Positions 26,219 to 34,157 are shown, counted from the first letter of the stretch. The stretch: 64,000 nucleotides of DNA from Metabacillus_B sp050107715 (GCF_050107715.1 NZ_JBNILN010000003.1:62001-126000), one strand, 5' to 3'. Notes: generated from the letters alone by a model not told the origin. Program-made: numbers and translations.

Positions 26219-26250
26219 AGAAAGCAGCTCTTATCGGGGCTGCTTTCTTA
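26219..26250. terminator. Terminator after the second CYP102 gene
   Basis: AGAAAGCAGC pairs with GCTGCTTTCT; the stem overlaps the 3' end of the convergent membrane-protein gene. Confidence 0.7.
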
Positions 26251-26668
26251 CACTTGAAAGGAGAATATATCCGAAAGCCGTTCCGCAGATCGAGCTGATC
26301 ATGAGATTTTGCAATGTCCCATAGCCTCCTGTGAGAAAACCTGGAAAAGGCAGGAGGTGCTCGCCGGTAAGAAATTGAAGGTTTGCTCCGGTCAAGTATG
26401 CAAGCGGCAGGCCAATGATCAGGAGCTTTAGCCACCCGATTTTCCAGCGCCCTTCCCGCCAGATGTCCAGTATCAGCTCTGGAGCTGCAAACAGCATTCC
26501 GGCTGCAACCGGGAAGAGATATTGAAACGCTGAAAATGTTCTAAGGTCATAAATTTCTTTCGCTTCCTTTTCTAACACCATTCCGAATCGCACACCGCTA
26601 TATAAGAACCATCCCGCCACAAGTAAAAATAAGAAATAAACAATCCCATTTCTAACGGAATTTTCCAT
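26231..26668 (-). CDS. Hypothetical membrane protein, four segments
   Basis: A 145-residue protein I do not recognise. Hydrophobic stretches at about residues 8-26, 45-63, 75-92 and 115-135 suggest four membrane-spanning helices. The inner ATG (MENSVRNG) is chosen because GGAGGG precedes it by the right distance, whereas an ATG five codons upstream overlaps that ribosome binding site. It is convergent with the P450 gene and overlaps its terminator. No functional motif is visible. Confidence 0.7.
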   Translation of the reverse strand: MENSVRNGIVYFLFLLVAGWFLYSGVRFGMVLEKEAKEIYDLRTFSAFQYLFPVAAGMLFAAPELILDIWREGRWKIGWLKLLIIGLPLAYLTGANLQFLTGEHLLPFPGFLTGGYGTLQNLMISSICGTAFGYILLSSVRKQPR

Positions 26669-26954
26669 ATTATCCCTCCTCACCCTTTATACCATTATAT
26701 TCCATTAATGATGGATTTACACTCTTAATACTCCTGCGCCGGTCCTTCATCTTCCCAAAGTTCCGTCTATAATGGTTGAATGAACAGATCAGCCTATTCT
26801 CCAGCGGTGCTTTTTGCAACGTCACAGCTGCTTGCTATTTCCCCTGTTATAAAGCCATTCCTTCTGCCTGAAAAAAGATTTCCCCCCAGGAAGGCTTTCT
26901 TTTTGCCTGCTATCATGCAGTTTTTCACTGTTCGCCAAAAACTACCATTGAACA

Positions 26955-26968
26955 CGAACGTTTATTCG
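26955..26968 (+). promoter_or_regulatory. LexA (SOS) box upstream of yqjW
   Basis: CGAACGTTTATTCG differs at one position from the Bacillus box CGAAC-N4-GTTCG. It overlaps the expected -35 region of a promoter with -10 TATAAT at 26983-26988. Confidence 0.75.
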
Positions 26969-26995
26969 ATTATGATTAGCGGTATAATAGAACTA

Positions 26996-27009
26996 CGAAC
27001 ACACATTCT
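26996..27009 (+). promoter_or_regulatory. Second LexA-like site upstream of yqjW
   Basis: CGAACACACATTCT has the same GAAC-N4-ATTC core as the first site and lies just downstream of the predicted transcription start. Confidence 0.5.
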
Positions 27010-27028
27010 TGTTGGAGGGGTAAGTGAG

Positions 27029-28285
27029 ATGGAGTATGACCAGCTTCCCAAAAAGAAAATTCTTTGCATTGATATGAAAAGCTTTTATGCGAGCTGCGCG
27101 GCGGTTCTGATGGGGCTTGATCCGCACACGTGCTATCTTGCTGTAGTCGGTGATACCGAACGGCAGGGAAGCGTGGTGCTGGCCGCATCTCCCCGGCTGA
27201 AAAAGGATTTCAATATTAAAACAGGATCAAGAAAGTTTGAAATTCCGGACGATCCCCGGATTCATGTGGTAAATCCGAAGATGGCGATGTTTATCCGGAT
27301 TTCAACGGAGCTTTCCAAAATGTTTCACCGGTATGTTCCGCGGGAGGCAATCCACATTTACAGCGTCGATGAAAGCTTTATTCAAGTAGACGGGGTGGAG
27401 CACCTTTGGGGGGATGCGACCACAATCGCCTGGAAAATCAGAAGTGAAATGGAACGGGAATTCCAGCTTCCATGTGCAATCGGCATCGGTCCGAATATGC
27501 TGCTGTCCAAGGTTTGCCTTGACATCGAGGCGAAAAAGACCGGTGTGGCGGAATGGACCTATGATGACGTAGAAACGAAGCTTTGGAATCTAAAGCCTTT
27601 GAGCCAAATGTGGGGCATTGGCGGCAGAATGGAAAAAAACCTGAACCGGATGGGGATTTTCAGCATCGGCCAGCTCGCCCGCTACCCGCTTGAGCGGCTG
27701 GAGAAAAAATTCGGCATCATGGGAAATCAGCTTTATTATCATGCATGGGGGGTGGATCTCTCTGATATTGGCGAACCGATTTTGCAGGGGCAGATCAGCT
27801 TCGGCAAAAGCCAGATTCTGATGCGCGATTATACCGATCCAAAGGAAATCAGGCATGTGATCCTTGAAATGTGCGAGGAAGTAGCTCGGAGGGCCCGCCA
27901 TCACTGCCGGGCCGGCCGAACGGTCAGCTTCGGAGTCGGATACAGCAAGGATGAGCTCGGCGGAGGTTTTTACCGCTCGCGGACGATGGAGGAGCCGACC
28001 AATATTACGATGGACCTCTACCGCACGTGTCTTGAGCTGTTTGATGAATTTTATGATGGAAAAACGGTCCGCAAAATTTCAATTGCTCTTTCCAATATTG
28101 AAGAGGACGCGGAAAGCCAGCTTAACCTGTTTCAGCCCGACCGGGAGAAGCACCGGACTCTCGGGTATGTCATGGATTCTATCCGAAGCAAATACGGCTC
28201 TGACTCCCTGCTCCGCGCCGTTTCCTATACGAAGGCGGGAACCGCGAGACACCGTGCAACACTCGTCGGCGGGCATAAGGCTTAA
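27029..28285 (+). CDS. yqjW: Y-family DNA polymerase (UvrX/YqjW type)
   Basis: A 418-residue translesion polymerase. The catalytic motifs ILCIDMKSFYASC near residue 12 and HIYSVDESFI near residue 110 carry the metal-binding Asp and Asp-Glu. The segment QMWGIGGRMEKNLNRMGI near residue 195 is the helix-hairpin-helix region, followed by the little-finger domain. The C-terminus ends in the short form of the UvrX/PolY2 group. GTTGGAGGGG sits nine bases before the ATG; the 83-codon upstream extension is ignored as it contains the promoter. LexA sites upstream imply SOS induction. It forms an operon with the YolD-like gene. Confidence 0.92.
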   Translation: MEYDQLPKKKILCIDMKSFYASCAAVLMGLDPHTCYLAVVGDTERQGSVVLAASPRLKKDFNIKTGSRKFEIPDDPRIHVVNPKMAMFIRISTELSKMFHRYVPREAIHIYSVDESFIQVDGVEHLWGDATTIAWKIRSEMEREFQLPCAIGIGPNMLLSKVCLDIEAKKTGVAEWTYDDVETKLWNLKPLSQMWGIGGRMEKNLNRMGIFSIGQLARYPLERLEKKFGIMGNQLYYHAWGVDLSDIGEPILQGQISFGKSQILMRDYTDPKEIRHVILEMCEEVARRARHHCRAGRTVSFGVGYSKDELGGGFYRSRTMEEPTNITMDLYRTCLELFDEFYDGKTVRKISIALSNIEEDAESQLNLFQPDREKHRTLGYVMDSIRSKYGSDSLLRAVSYTKAGTARHRATLVGGHKA

Positions 28286-28306
28286 GAAAGGGGGAAACGG
28301 AAACGT

Positions 28307-28642
28307 ATGATACGCGATCGGGGAAACATCAAATGGACCTCCATGATGCTGCCGGAGCATGTCAAGCTGCTGCGGCAATGGAAAGAGGAAGAGCGGCATA
28401 CAGCGAAGCCGGAAATCGACGAACAGCAGCTGGAAGAGTTTAACGAAATCATCTGCATAGCAATGGAACATCATCAGCCGCTCCGCTTCACCATTCACGA
28501 GCACGAACAGCTTGTTCCTTATACCGGGCACATTCATTTTCTCGACCAAACGGCACAGGCGATTCGGGTAGTCGATGCAGCGGGAAAGCGCCGCACGATT
28601 CCAATCACACAGATTGTCAGGATTGAGGAGCACGGGGAGTAA
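28307..28642 (+). CDS. yqjX: YolD-like protein (YqjX)
   Basis: A 111-residue YolD-like family protein, beginning MIRDRGNIKWTSMMLPEHVKLL, which is the family signature. YolD-like proteins are encoded next to Y-family polymerases in Bacillus and are thought to assist them, much as UmuD assists UmuC. It follows the polymerase gene by 21 bases with GAAAGGGGG ahead of the start. The downstream terminator closes a two-gene SOS operon. The B. subtilis locus has a further small gene between the two that is absent here. Confidence 0.88.
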   Translation: MIRDRGNIKWTSMMLPEHVKLLRQWKEEERHTAKPEIDEQQLEEFNEIICIAMEHHQPLRFTIHEHEQLVPYTGHIHFLDQTAQAIRVVDAAGKRRTIPITQIVRIEEHGE

Positions 28643-28647
28643 ACGGG

Positions 28648-28682
28648 AAAGACCAATTGGCATCACCCAATTGGTCTTTCTT
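28648..28682. terminator. Bidirectional terminator after yqjX and the HPr-like gene
   Basis: AAAGACCAATTGG pairs perfectly with CCAATTGGTCTTT. Confidence 0.82.
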
Positions 28683-28686
28683 GAAA

Positions 28687-28926
28687 TTATTCCTTTTCAA
28701 AAAGTCCCAGACCGAGAAATGCTTCCTCTGCCGAAGCACTTCCTTCCGCCGCAATTTCAACTGCATCCCCAGGCTGAAGGGAAAGGGCCAGTACCCCTAA
28801 AAGGCTCTTCGCATCAATGACCCAATGCTCTTTTTGAATCAGGATTCTTTCTTCAAACTGGTTAGCTGTATGAACGAGCTGGCTGGCTGAATCAGCAAAA
28901 ACAGGCTTTAACACGCGGACCTTCAT
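28687..28926 (-). CDS. HPr/Crh-like protein lacking the active-site histidine
   Basis: A 79-residue protein with the HPr fold pattern: DAKSLLGVLALSLQPGDAVEI aligns with the Ser46 loop and following helix of HPr and Crh, and a C-terminal SAEEAFLGL helix follows. The phosphorylatable His15 of HPr would fall in KPVFADSASQLV, where there is no histidine. It therefore cannot carry phosphate in the PTS but could be a regulatory target at the Ser46 equivalent, as Crh is. The inner ATG with GGGGGGTGGG ahead is chosen over one five codons upstream. It lies 20 bases behind the CDGSH gene in one operon. Confidence 0.75.
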   Translation of the reverse strand: MKVRVLKPVFADSASQLVHTANQFEERILIQKEHWVIDAKSLLGVLALSLQPGDAVEIAAEGSASAEEAFLGLGLFEKE

Positions 28927-28946
28927 ATTCCCACCCCCCAATGAAA

Positions 28947-29156
28947 TTAATCCAGTTCTTTTTCAGCACGCACGCATGAGTCAAATTTGCCTTTATGTGT
29001 AGCGTCACAGTAAGGCATTTTTTGAGACTGGCCGCAGCGGCATAACGAGAAAGCGGGCTTCGCCGGATACACATTTCCATCTGCGTCAATCAGCTCCACA
29101 TCGCCAGTCACACGGAAAGGGCCATTATCCAATATTTTGATCTGAACTTTAGACAC
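28947..29156 (-). CDS. CDGSH-type [2Fe-2S] protein
   Basis: A 69-residue protein with the three-Cys, one-His cluster motif LCRCGQSQKMPYCDATH near residues 38-54 (C-x-C, then C-D-A-x-H). Such proteins bind a labile [2Fe-2S] cluster and act in iron-sulfur or redox handling; the partner is unknown. GTG start with AAAGGAGG ahead. It is followed by the HPr-like gene on the same strand and is divergent from yqkB, an A-type iron-sulfur scaffold relative, so iron-sulfur functions cluster here. Confidence 0.9.
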   Translation of the reverse strand: MSKVQIKILDNGPFRVTGDVELIDADGNVYPAKPAFSLCRCGQSQKMPYCDATHKGKFDSCVRAEKELD

Positions 29157-29297
29157 AAGAGTCCTCCTTTCCAGAAAAAAGATACTCTAATGTTAATCTG
29201 AACCAATTGAAAAAGCAACGGTCCCTTGCATCATCCAGGCATTGCGCATAAGAATGTGATACACTGTCCATACATCATCTAAAAGAAGGTGCAGGAC

Positions 29298-29621
29298 ATG
29301 AAGGTAACATTTACAGAAAAAGCAATAGAACGAATTGAGCCAAGTTTAACTGAAAACCCGGAAGCTTATCTAAAGCTGAAATATGATACAGAGGGTTGCG
29401 GCTGTGTCGTATCAGGGGTCGCAGCACTGTGGCTTGTGAAGGAAACAGATGAGGATGATCTGAAGATTGAAACCAATTTTCAGCCGGTCTATCTGGAAAA
29501 GACAAAAATGGTCTTTTTAGATGAAAACATGACCGTAGATTTTCTTGAATCCGCCAACACCTTTGCGCTGAAAAGCCCGTCACAAATGCTCAATCCGCGC
29601 ATGAGTTTAGTCGTTAAGTGA
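29298..29621 (+). CDS. yqkB: HesB/IscA-like protein (YqkB)
   Basis: A 107-residue HesB-like domain protein. It begins MKVTFTEKAIERIEP and contains DTEGCGCVVSG, a two-cysteine segment in the position of the first conserved cysteine of A-type iron-sulfur carriers, but lacks the C-terminal CGCG pair. It may therefore be a diverged member and not a true scaffold. The inner ATG is used, with AAGAAGGT ahead. It precedes yqkC by ten bases, as in B. subtilis. Confidence 0.85.
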   Translation: MKVTFTEKAIERIEPSLTENPEAYLKLKYDTEGCGCVVSGVAALWLVKETDEDDLKIETNFQPVYLEKTKMVFLDENMTVDFLESANTFALKSPSQMLNPRMSLVVK

Positions 29622-29631
29622 GGAAGACATC

Positions 29632-29874
29632 ATGAAAAAAGACAAATTCCAATCGATGAAAAACATTGCCCAGGACAAGACATGGGTATCATTCTTAAAC
29701 AACAATCATCCATTCAGTCTGATGCACTGGTCAATCGGAGGAATCCATGACGAGCAAAAGAACGTCTGGCTCCTGCAGGACGAAATGACGTTCCAGGCCC
29801 AGGAATTTCCGACGATTGATGATGCAATTGCCTGGATGCGCGAAAATATGGAAGATGTAACGGATGTACTATAA
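29632..29874 (+). CDS. yqkC: DUF2552 family protein (YqkC)
   Basis: An 80-residue protein matching B. subtilis YqkC in length and position. It is soluble, rich in Trp and acidic residues (VSFLNNNHPFSLMHWSIGGIHDEQ), with no known motif. Function unknown. It is the second gene of the yqkB-yqkC operon, closed by a strong terminator. Confidence 0.85.
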   Translation: MKKDKFQSMKNIAQDKTWVSFLNNNHPFSLMHWSIGGIHDEQKNVWLLQDEMTFQAQEFPTIDDAIAWMRENMEDVTDVL

Positions 29875-29876
29875 GA

Positions 29877-29907
29877 AGAGAGGCGCTGAAGCGCCTCTCT
29901 TTTTTTA
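29877..29907 (+). terminator. Terminator of yqkB-yqkC
   Basis: AGAGAGGCGC pairs perfectly with GCGCCTCTCT around TGAA, followed by a T-run. Confidence 0.92.
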
Positions 29908-29955
29908 CGCGGCGAAGAGCCGGTTTGGCAGCGGAAAAAGGGTGTGTTCAGGTGG

Positions 29956-30006
29956 ATGTCAGATAAACTTGTCAGACAACGCGTGGGTTTCATGTTTGTC
30001 AGACAA
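29956..30006. repeat. Cluster of TTGTCAGACAA repeats
   Basis: TTGTCAGACAA occurs at 29969-29979 and 29996-30006, and the related ATGTCAGATAA at 29956-29966. The 11-mer is itself palindromic (TTGTC-A-GACAA), and each full copy is followed by an ACGCGT-like tail. Located between two convergent transcription units. Confidence 0.6.
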
Positions 30007-30013
30007 AACGCGT

Positions 30014-30044
30014 AAAAAACAGGGATGCGCAAGAGCGATCCCTG
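30014..30044 (-). terminator. Terminator of the GntR-ABC operon
   Basis: CAGGGAT-CGC pairs with GCG-ATCCCTG around one bulge; on the minus strand T6 follows. Confidence 0.85.
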
Positions 30045-30052
30045 CATGAAGA

Positions 30053-30739
30053 TTAAATAGATGCTTTGCGGAGAAGCAAGTAAGAGAAGAAAGGGCAAGC
30101 CAGGCTGATGAAAAGAATGGATAATGCGGCATTGTCCGGATGGTCTGCAAAAAATTGAAAGAAAGGAGCCCACCATTGAAAATAGGTAAAAACAAAGCTT
30201 AATCCTGTCACCAGAAGTCCAAGAACAGAGAAGAAAATATAAAGACCGTTTTTGCCAAATCGCTGATACAGGCTCGCTATTAAAAATCCGAACATAAAGT
30301 TGTAGATTAATAGAACGAAGAAGATCCAGAACTGCCAGAGCGGGTTTTGATTAAAGACGTTCAGCAGGCTGAAATAATGGATTTGAAAGCCCCAGCCTCC
30401 GGTCACCCGGCTTTCGAGAATGGAAAAGACAGAAAGAAGCAGAGCGGTTGCTATACTGGTTATAATAAAAACAGCCATCGTTCCTTTAAAGTAATCCTTC
30501 CGCCGCAGGCTCAAGTCGAGAGAAAAAGGGAATATTTGAGAAGTGAGAACGATGCCTGAGACAAACATAAATACAAATATGGTCATGATTCCGCCCGTAT
30601 AAAATCCCTCTTCCGTTTGAATGATAAAAGCAATCAGATAGTTAATCGCAAGGCTTGACAAGGTGATGATCCAAGGAAGGTATAAAAGAGTGAATTTGTA
30701 TTTCACATGCATTTTCATGACTGCAGTCATTGAATTCAT
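30053..30739 (-). CDS. ABC transporter membrane protein (Ytr-type operon)
   Basis: A 228-residue protein with six hydrophobic segments and no catalytic motif, fitting the permease of a two-gene ABC exporter. Its start codon overlaps the stop of the ATPase gene (ATGA), indicating translational coupling. The operon order GntR-ATPase-permease is that of the ytr and related cell-envelope stress operons of Bacillus. Substrate unknown. An alternative start three codons later cannot be excluded. Confidence 0.8.
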   Translation of the reverse strand: MNSMTAVMKMHVKYKFTLLYLPWIITLSSLAINYLIAFIIQTEEGFYTGGIMTIFVFMFVSGIVLTSQIFPFSLDLSLRRKDYFKGTMAVFIITSIATALLLSVFSILESRVTGGWGFQIHYFSLLNVFNQNPLWQFWIFFVLLIYNFMFGFLIASLYQRFGKNGLYIFFSVLGLLVTGLSFVFTYFQWWAPFFQFFADHPDNAALSILFISLACPFFSYLLLRKASI

Positions 30740-31632
30740 TGAGCTTTTGCCTCCTTTAAATTGGCTGAAGCGCTTGTTAAATGGATAATCAGCTGCTGCA
30801 TGGAGACCGGGGCAATTTCCAGGCCTGATTGATCTGCAAGCAGTTTATCGGATGGGCTTAAATGCCCCAGGACTGTAGCCGAAATAAGTCCTCCAAACGC
30901 TTCCCGCTTCAGTGCTTCTTTCCCTTTTATATATTCAGTGACTTTTAAAGCAGGGCCCACCACAGTAAAGGCTTTTCCGCGAATGTCCTCGGCGTCTTCA
31001 TTAATAATCAGATTCCCATTGTCAATGACCAGTACATGCTCCAGAATTTTGCTGACCTCGTCAATCAGGTGTGTCGATAGAATAATGGTTCGAGGGTGTT
31101 GGCTGTAATCCTCAATCAGGTGATCATAGAAAATGTTTCTGGCTACAGCATCAAGGCCAAGGTAAGGTTCATCAAATATAGTTAAGGGCGCTCTGCTTGC
31201 AAGACCAATGACAATCCCTGCAGAGGAGAGCATCCCGCGGGACAGTTTTTTCATCTTGCGGTTGAGAGGAAGGGTAAAGTCTTTAATTAAGGAATCAGCG
31301 TATTTCTGGTCCCAATTTGGGAAGATCGCAGAGCAAATATCCAGCAAATCAGCAATATGGATGATATCAGGGTATTTCTGACTCTCTTTAATGAAGCACA
31401 CCTGGCTCAGAACCGCTTGATTTTCAAATGGGGCTTCTCCAAACACCTTAATGTCTCCCTCAGACGGGAAAAGCCGGGCTGTAATCATATTCATGATGGT
31501 GGTTTTGCCTGCACCGTTCCTTCCCAGCAGGCCATAAATTTTATTAGGCTCCAGTGAAAAGCTGATGTTTTTCACCGCTGCTGTATCACCGTAAGTCTTT
31601 GTAAGTCCGTTTACCTCTAGAATAGGATTCAT
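30736..31632 (-). CDS. ABC transporter ATP-binding protein (YtrB-like)
   Basis: A 298-residue ATPase: Walker A GLLGRNGAGKTT near residue 36, Walker B LTIFDEPYLGLD near residue 155 and switch histidine LSTHLID near residue 190. The signature motif is LSRGMLS, degenerate compared with LSGGQ but usual for the YtrB/BcrA-like group. A C-terminal extension of about 80 residues follows. It overlaps both neighbours by four bases (ATGA), so regulator, ATPase and permease are translated as a coupled series. Confidence 0.88.
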   Translation of the reverse strand: MNPILEVNGLTKTYGDTAAVKNISFSLEPNKIYGLLGRNGAGKTTIMNMITARLFPSEGDIKVFGEAPFENQAVLSQVCFIKESQKYPDIIHIADLLDICSAIFPNWDQKYADSLIKDFTLPLNRKMKKLSRGMLSSAGIVIGLASRAPLTIFDEPYLGLDAVARNIFYDHLIEDYSQHPRTIILSTHLIDEVSKILEHVLVIDNGNLIINEDAEDIRGKAFTVVGPALKVTEYIKGKEALKREAFGGLISATVLGHLSPSDKLLADQSGLEIAPVSMQQLIIHLTSASANLKEAKAQ

Positions 31633-31991
31633 CGTATGTTCGCCCCTTTTTGGATCATTTCCTGCAGCTGCACAGCAGTAATCCCTATCTTTTCAGCCTC
31701 ATGAAGCATGGTAACAATATATTGATCGTAAAACTGTTTTTTCCTTTTCTCCATTAACTTTTCAAGAGCTCCTGCCGCGACAAACATGCCAACCCCTCTT
31801 TTCTTATAAAGAACTCCCTGATCCACTAACAGATTGACTCCTTTCCCGGCGGTAGCAGGATTGATCTGGTAAAAAGCGGCGAACTGATTGGTTGAGGGAA
31901 CTTGAGTTTCTTCCGGCAGACTGCCTTCAATAATGTCATTCTCAATCCTTTCAGCAATTTGTACATAAATTGGCCGGCTGTCATCAATCAA
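31629..31991 (-). CDS. GntR family regulator (YtrA type)
   Basis: A 120-residue short GntR regulator. The winged helix spans about residues 8-75 (PIYVQIAERIENDIIEGSL...VPSTNQFAAFYQINPATAGKG), with a short C-terminal dimerisation helix pair typical of the YtrA subfamily. TTG start with AAGGAGG ten bases ahead. It is first in the ABC operon and should repress it until a cell-wall-active signal is sensed; an inverted repeat upstream is the likely operator. Confidence 0.9.
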   Translation of the reverse strand: MIDDSRPIYVQIAERIENDIIEGSLPEETQVPSTNQFAAFYQINPATAGKGVNLLVDQGVLYKKRGVGMFVAAGALEKLMEKRKKQFYDQYIVTMLHEAEKIGITAVQLQEMIQKGANIR

Positions 31992-32021
31992 ATGAGCAAG
32001 ACCTCCTTTATACTATGTTGG

Positions 32022-32041
32022 TTAATTACTTATGTAACTAA
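32022..32041 (-). promoter_or_regulatory. Inverted repeat, candidate operator of the GntR-ABC operon
   Basis: TTAATTAC and GTAACTAA form an 8-bp inverted repeat with one mismatch around TTAT. On the minus strand it overlaps a possible -35 (TTACAT) spaced 16 bases from TAGTAT. Confidence 0.55.
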
Positions 32042-32118
32042 CTATATAAGCTTAGGGAGATTATGTCAATGGGCGGAAAAGAAAAATCTCAGTTCTGATT
32101 TCCAGCCCCGGAGCGCAC

Positions 32119-32147
32119 AAAAAAAGGATGCGGCGATGGCATCCTTT
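32119..32147 (-). terminator. Terminator of the esterase gene
   Basis: AAAGGATGC and GCATCCTTT pair; on the minus strand the stem runs into T7. Confidence 0.88.
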
Positions 32148-32181
32148 GGACAACGCAATTCGTTTATAAAAGGTGGCTGGC

Positions 32182-32961
32182 TTATTTTTGTATAGGGTTC
32201 AGCAAATAGTCCAAAACCTTGGGAAACCGTTTCTTGAAATCCGAATAGTGATGACATCCGTGATCAATAACTTCAAATCGAGCTTCCTTCACTTTATTAC
32301 TCACAATCCCAAAGATCCTTTGATTGGATCGCAGGAACTCCTGGCTTACGGTTTGATGCCCGCTGCCCTCATCTGTCCCGCAATCCAAATAAAGCCGGTT
32401 AAGGAAGGACAAGTCAGTATCCTTCGAAAGCCTCTCCATTTCTTCCTGATTGCGGTAAAACGCGGATGAAAGCCCTGCTACTCTCGTGAAAATTTGGGGA
32501 TACATACAAGCTGCATAAACTGAAATGGCGCCGCCTAATGAAATGCCGGCCATATAGTTTTCGTGTGGGAGGGTGCGGTAAGAATCATCGATAAAGGGCT
32601 TCAGCTCTTGAACGATAAAATCAAGATAAGCGGATCCTTTCCCTCCAGCCGTGCTTATGCCGCCAAGCAGCTTTTCCGAATACAGGCCGCTGACCCAAGG
32701 ACATAACTCGTTGATTCGCTCTTCCCCTGCAGGATTTAAATCAATGGCCGCAATGATAATTTCATATTGTTTTTTTTCTAATACATTTGCCAAGTCAAGA
32801 GAAACGCCGCCAAACGCCGATTCATCTGTAAAAACATTCTGTCCATCATGTAAATAGAGAACAGGATATCTTTTAGTGCTGATGGAGGAGGGAGGCTGGT
32901 ATATGCGGATCGTTCGCTCCTGCTGAAAAACATTCATTGGAAGCTGAATGCAATCGATCAT
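32182..32961 (-). CDS. Alpha/beta-hydrolase, putative esterase family
   Basis: A 259-residue protein of the esterase D/IroE-like alpha/beta-hydrolase family. The nucleophile Ser is in AGISLGGAIS near residue 140, the acid is likely in LDCGTDEGSG near residue 195, and the His in VIDHGCHHYSDF near residue 235. The N-terminal LYLHDGQNVF segment forms the oxyanion side. No signal peptide, so it is cytosolic. Such enzymes cleave carboxylic esters or ferric siderophore trilactones; there are no siderophore genes nearby, so the substrate is open. Monocistronic, with its own terminator. Confidence 0.85.
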   Translation of the reverse strand: MIDCIQLPMNVFQQERTIRIYQPPSSISTKRYPVLYLHDGQNVFTDESAFGGVSLDLANVLEKKQYEIIIAAIDLNPAGEERINELCPWVSGLYSEKLLGGISTAGGKGSAYLDFIVQELKPFIDDSYRTLPHENYMAGISLGGAISVYAACMYPQIFTRVAGLSSAFYRNQEEMERLSKDTDLSFLNRLYLDCGTDEGSGHQTVSQEFLRSNQRIFGIVSNKVKEARFEVIDHGCHHYSDFKKRFPKVLDYLLNPIQK

Positions 32962-33051
32962 CTCTTCGCCTGCTTTCTATCGTTTTATTCTACTTTCGCC
33001 TAAAGGCTTAATAATCCTGCCGTTTGGATTATTTTGCAAGAATAGTTCTAT

Positions 33052-33085
33052 AATTATTGAATTAATAATTCTAAAAATATAGAAT
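33052..33085 (+). promoter_or_regulatory. Overlapping inverted repeats ahead of the ArsR-type gene
   Basis: AATTATT/AATAATT (33052-33070) and ATTCTA/TAGAAT (33068-33085) overlap just upstream of the ribosome binding site. They are candidate autoregulatory operators for the downstream winged-helix regulator. Confidence 0.5.
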
Positions 33086-33104
33086 ATATAAGGAGGTGCT
33101 GAAA

Positions 33105-34151
33105 ATGGAATTCATATTTGAAACAGGAAGAGAACGGGAAACCTATGAGGTTGAAGTCCGCTATTCATTACTGTGGGAGGCCGCCCTTGGCATTGCGGCC
33201 ATTACGAACACTCCGCTTCTTAAAACACTCGAGAAGCCAGAGGAGGAGTGGGAGCGAATAAAAGACTCTCTTACGGAAGAGATGCTGCGTCATCTGGAAT
33301 ACACAGAAAAAAACAACACATGGAAGGCTCTTCTTCAGCTGCTGCATGAAGAGAGCTTTGAGAATCTTTCAACATTCACAGCCTATGTCCATTCCCTGTC
33401 AAAAGAAGCCTTCACCTTCATTTGTCTCCCATTCCTTGGATCCCGCTTGCAGAATACGAGACTAAAAGCGGCGAGTGGAGAGGAAGCTGCAATGGAAGAG
33501 CTGAAAAATGCGGCCGGCTGGAATCCGTTTTTTCCAGCTTATATTGACCTGATCTGCACGGAAGATACGGAATGGCTGAAAAAGCATCTAATTGAAACGC
33601 TTGCCGGCTGGTATGAGGCGGCAGTAAAGCCTGATGAAGAAAGACTTGCCGGCATCCTGAAAAGAGAGGTTGAATCGAAAAAGAGGATGGCCGAGAAAAT
33701 GAAGCCTGAGCCATTTGTAGAATGGGCGACAGAGGGGAGGACGTATTCCCCTGAGCCGAGTATTCACCACGTTCTGCTCATCCCCCACACCATTTACCGT
33801 CCGTGGAACATTGAAGCGGATTTGCCGGACACGAAAGTATTTTATTATCCGGCATCCAATGAAAGTCTTTATCCGGATGATCCATTTATTCCGCCTGCCC
33901 CCCTCATTCAAAAACATAAAGCGCTTGGAGATGAAACCAGGCTGAAAATCATCAAAATGCTTTCCGTAAAAGGCCGGACTTTGCAGGAAATAACCGATGA
34001 ACTCGGGATGGGGAAGACGACGGTCCATCATCATCTAAAAACACTTAAAGGGGCAAGGCTGGTAGAGGTAAAAGAATCCAGATACTTGCTGAAACAATTC
34101 TCGCTGCAAGGACTTTCTGAAGAACTCGATGATTTTTTGAAAGGGAAGTGA
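33105..34151 (+). CDS. ArsR-type winged-helix regulator with large N-terminal domain
   Basis: A 348-residue protein. The C-terminal 85 residues are an ArsR/SmtB winged helix (HKALGDETRLKIIKMLSVKGRTLQEI...GMGKTTVHHHLKTL). No metal-binding cysteines are seen. The N-terminal 260 residues are a mostly helical, charged domain that I do not recognise as a known ligand domain, though this architecture occurs in Bacillus next to transporter genes. TAAGGAGG precedes the ATG. Seven bases separate it from the MFS gene, so it most likely senses a compound exported by that transporter. Confidence 0.8.
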   Translation: MEFIFETGRERETYEVEVRYSLLWEAALGIAAITNTPLLKTLEKPEEEWERIKDSLTEEMLRHLEYTEKNNTWKALLQLLHEESFENLSTFTAYVHSLSKEAFTFICLPFLGSRLQNTRLKAASGEEAAMEELKNAAGWNPFFPAYIDLICTEDTEWLKKHLIETLAGWYEAAVKPDEERLAGILKREVESKKRMAEKMKPEPFVEWATEGRTYSPEPSIHHVLLIPHTIYRPWNIEADLPDTKVFYYPASNESLYPDDPFIPPAPLIQKHKALGDETRLKIIKMLSVKGRTLQEITDELGMGKTTVHHHLKTLKGARLVEVKESRYLLKQFSLQGLSEELDDFLKGK

Positions 34152-34157
34152 AGCAGG

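Noticed and set aside
30053..31991. Considered as an antibiotic-biosynthesis immunity locus
   Set aside because: Only regulator, ATPase and permease are present, with no biosynthetic or precursor-peptide gene nearby.
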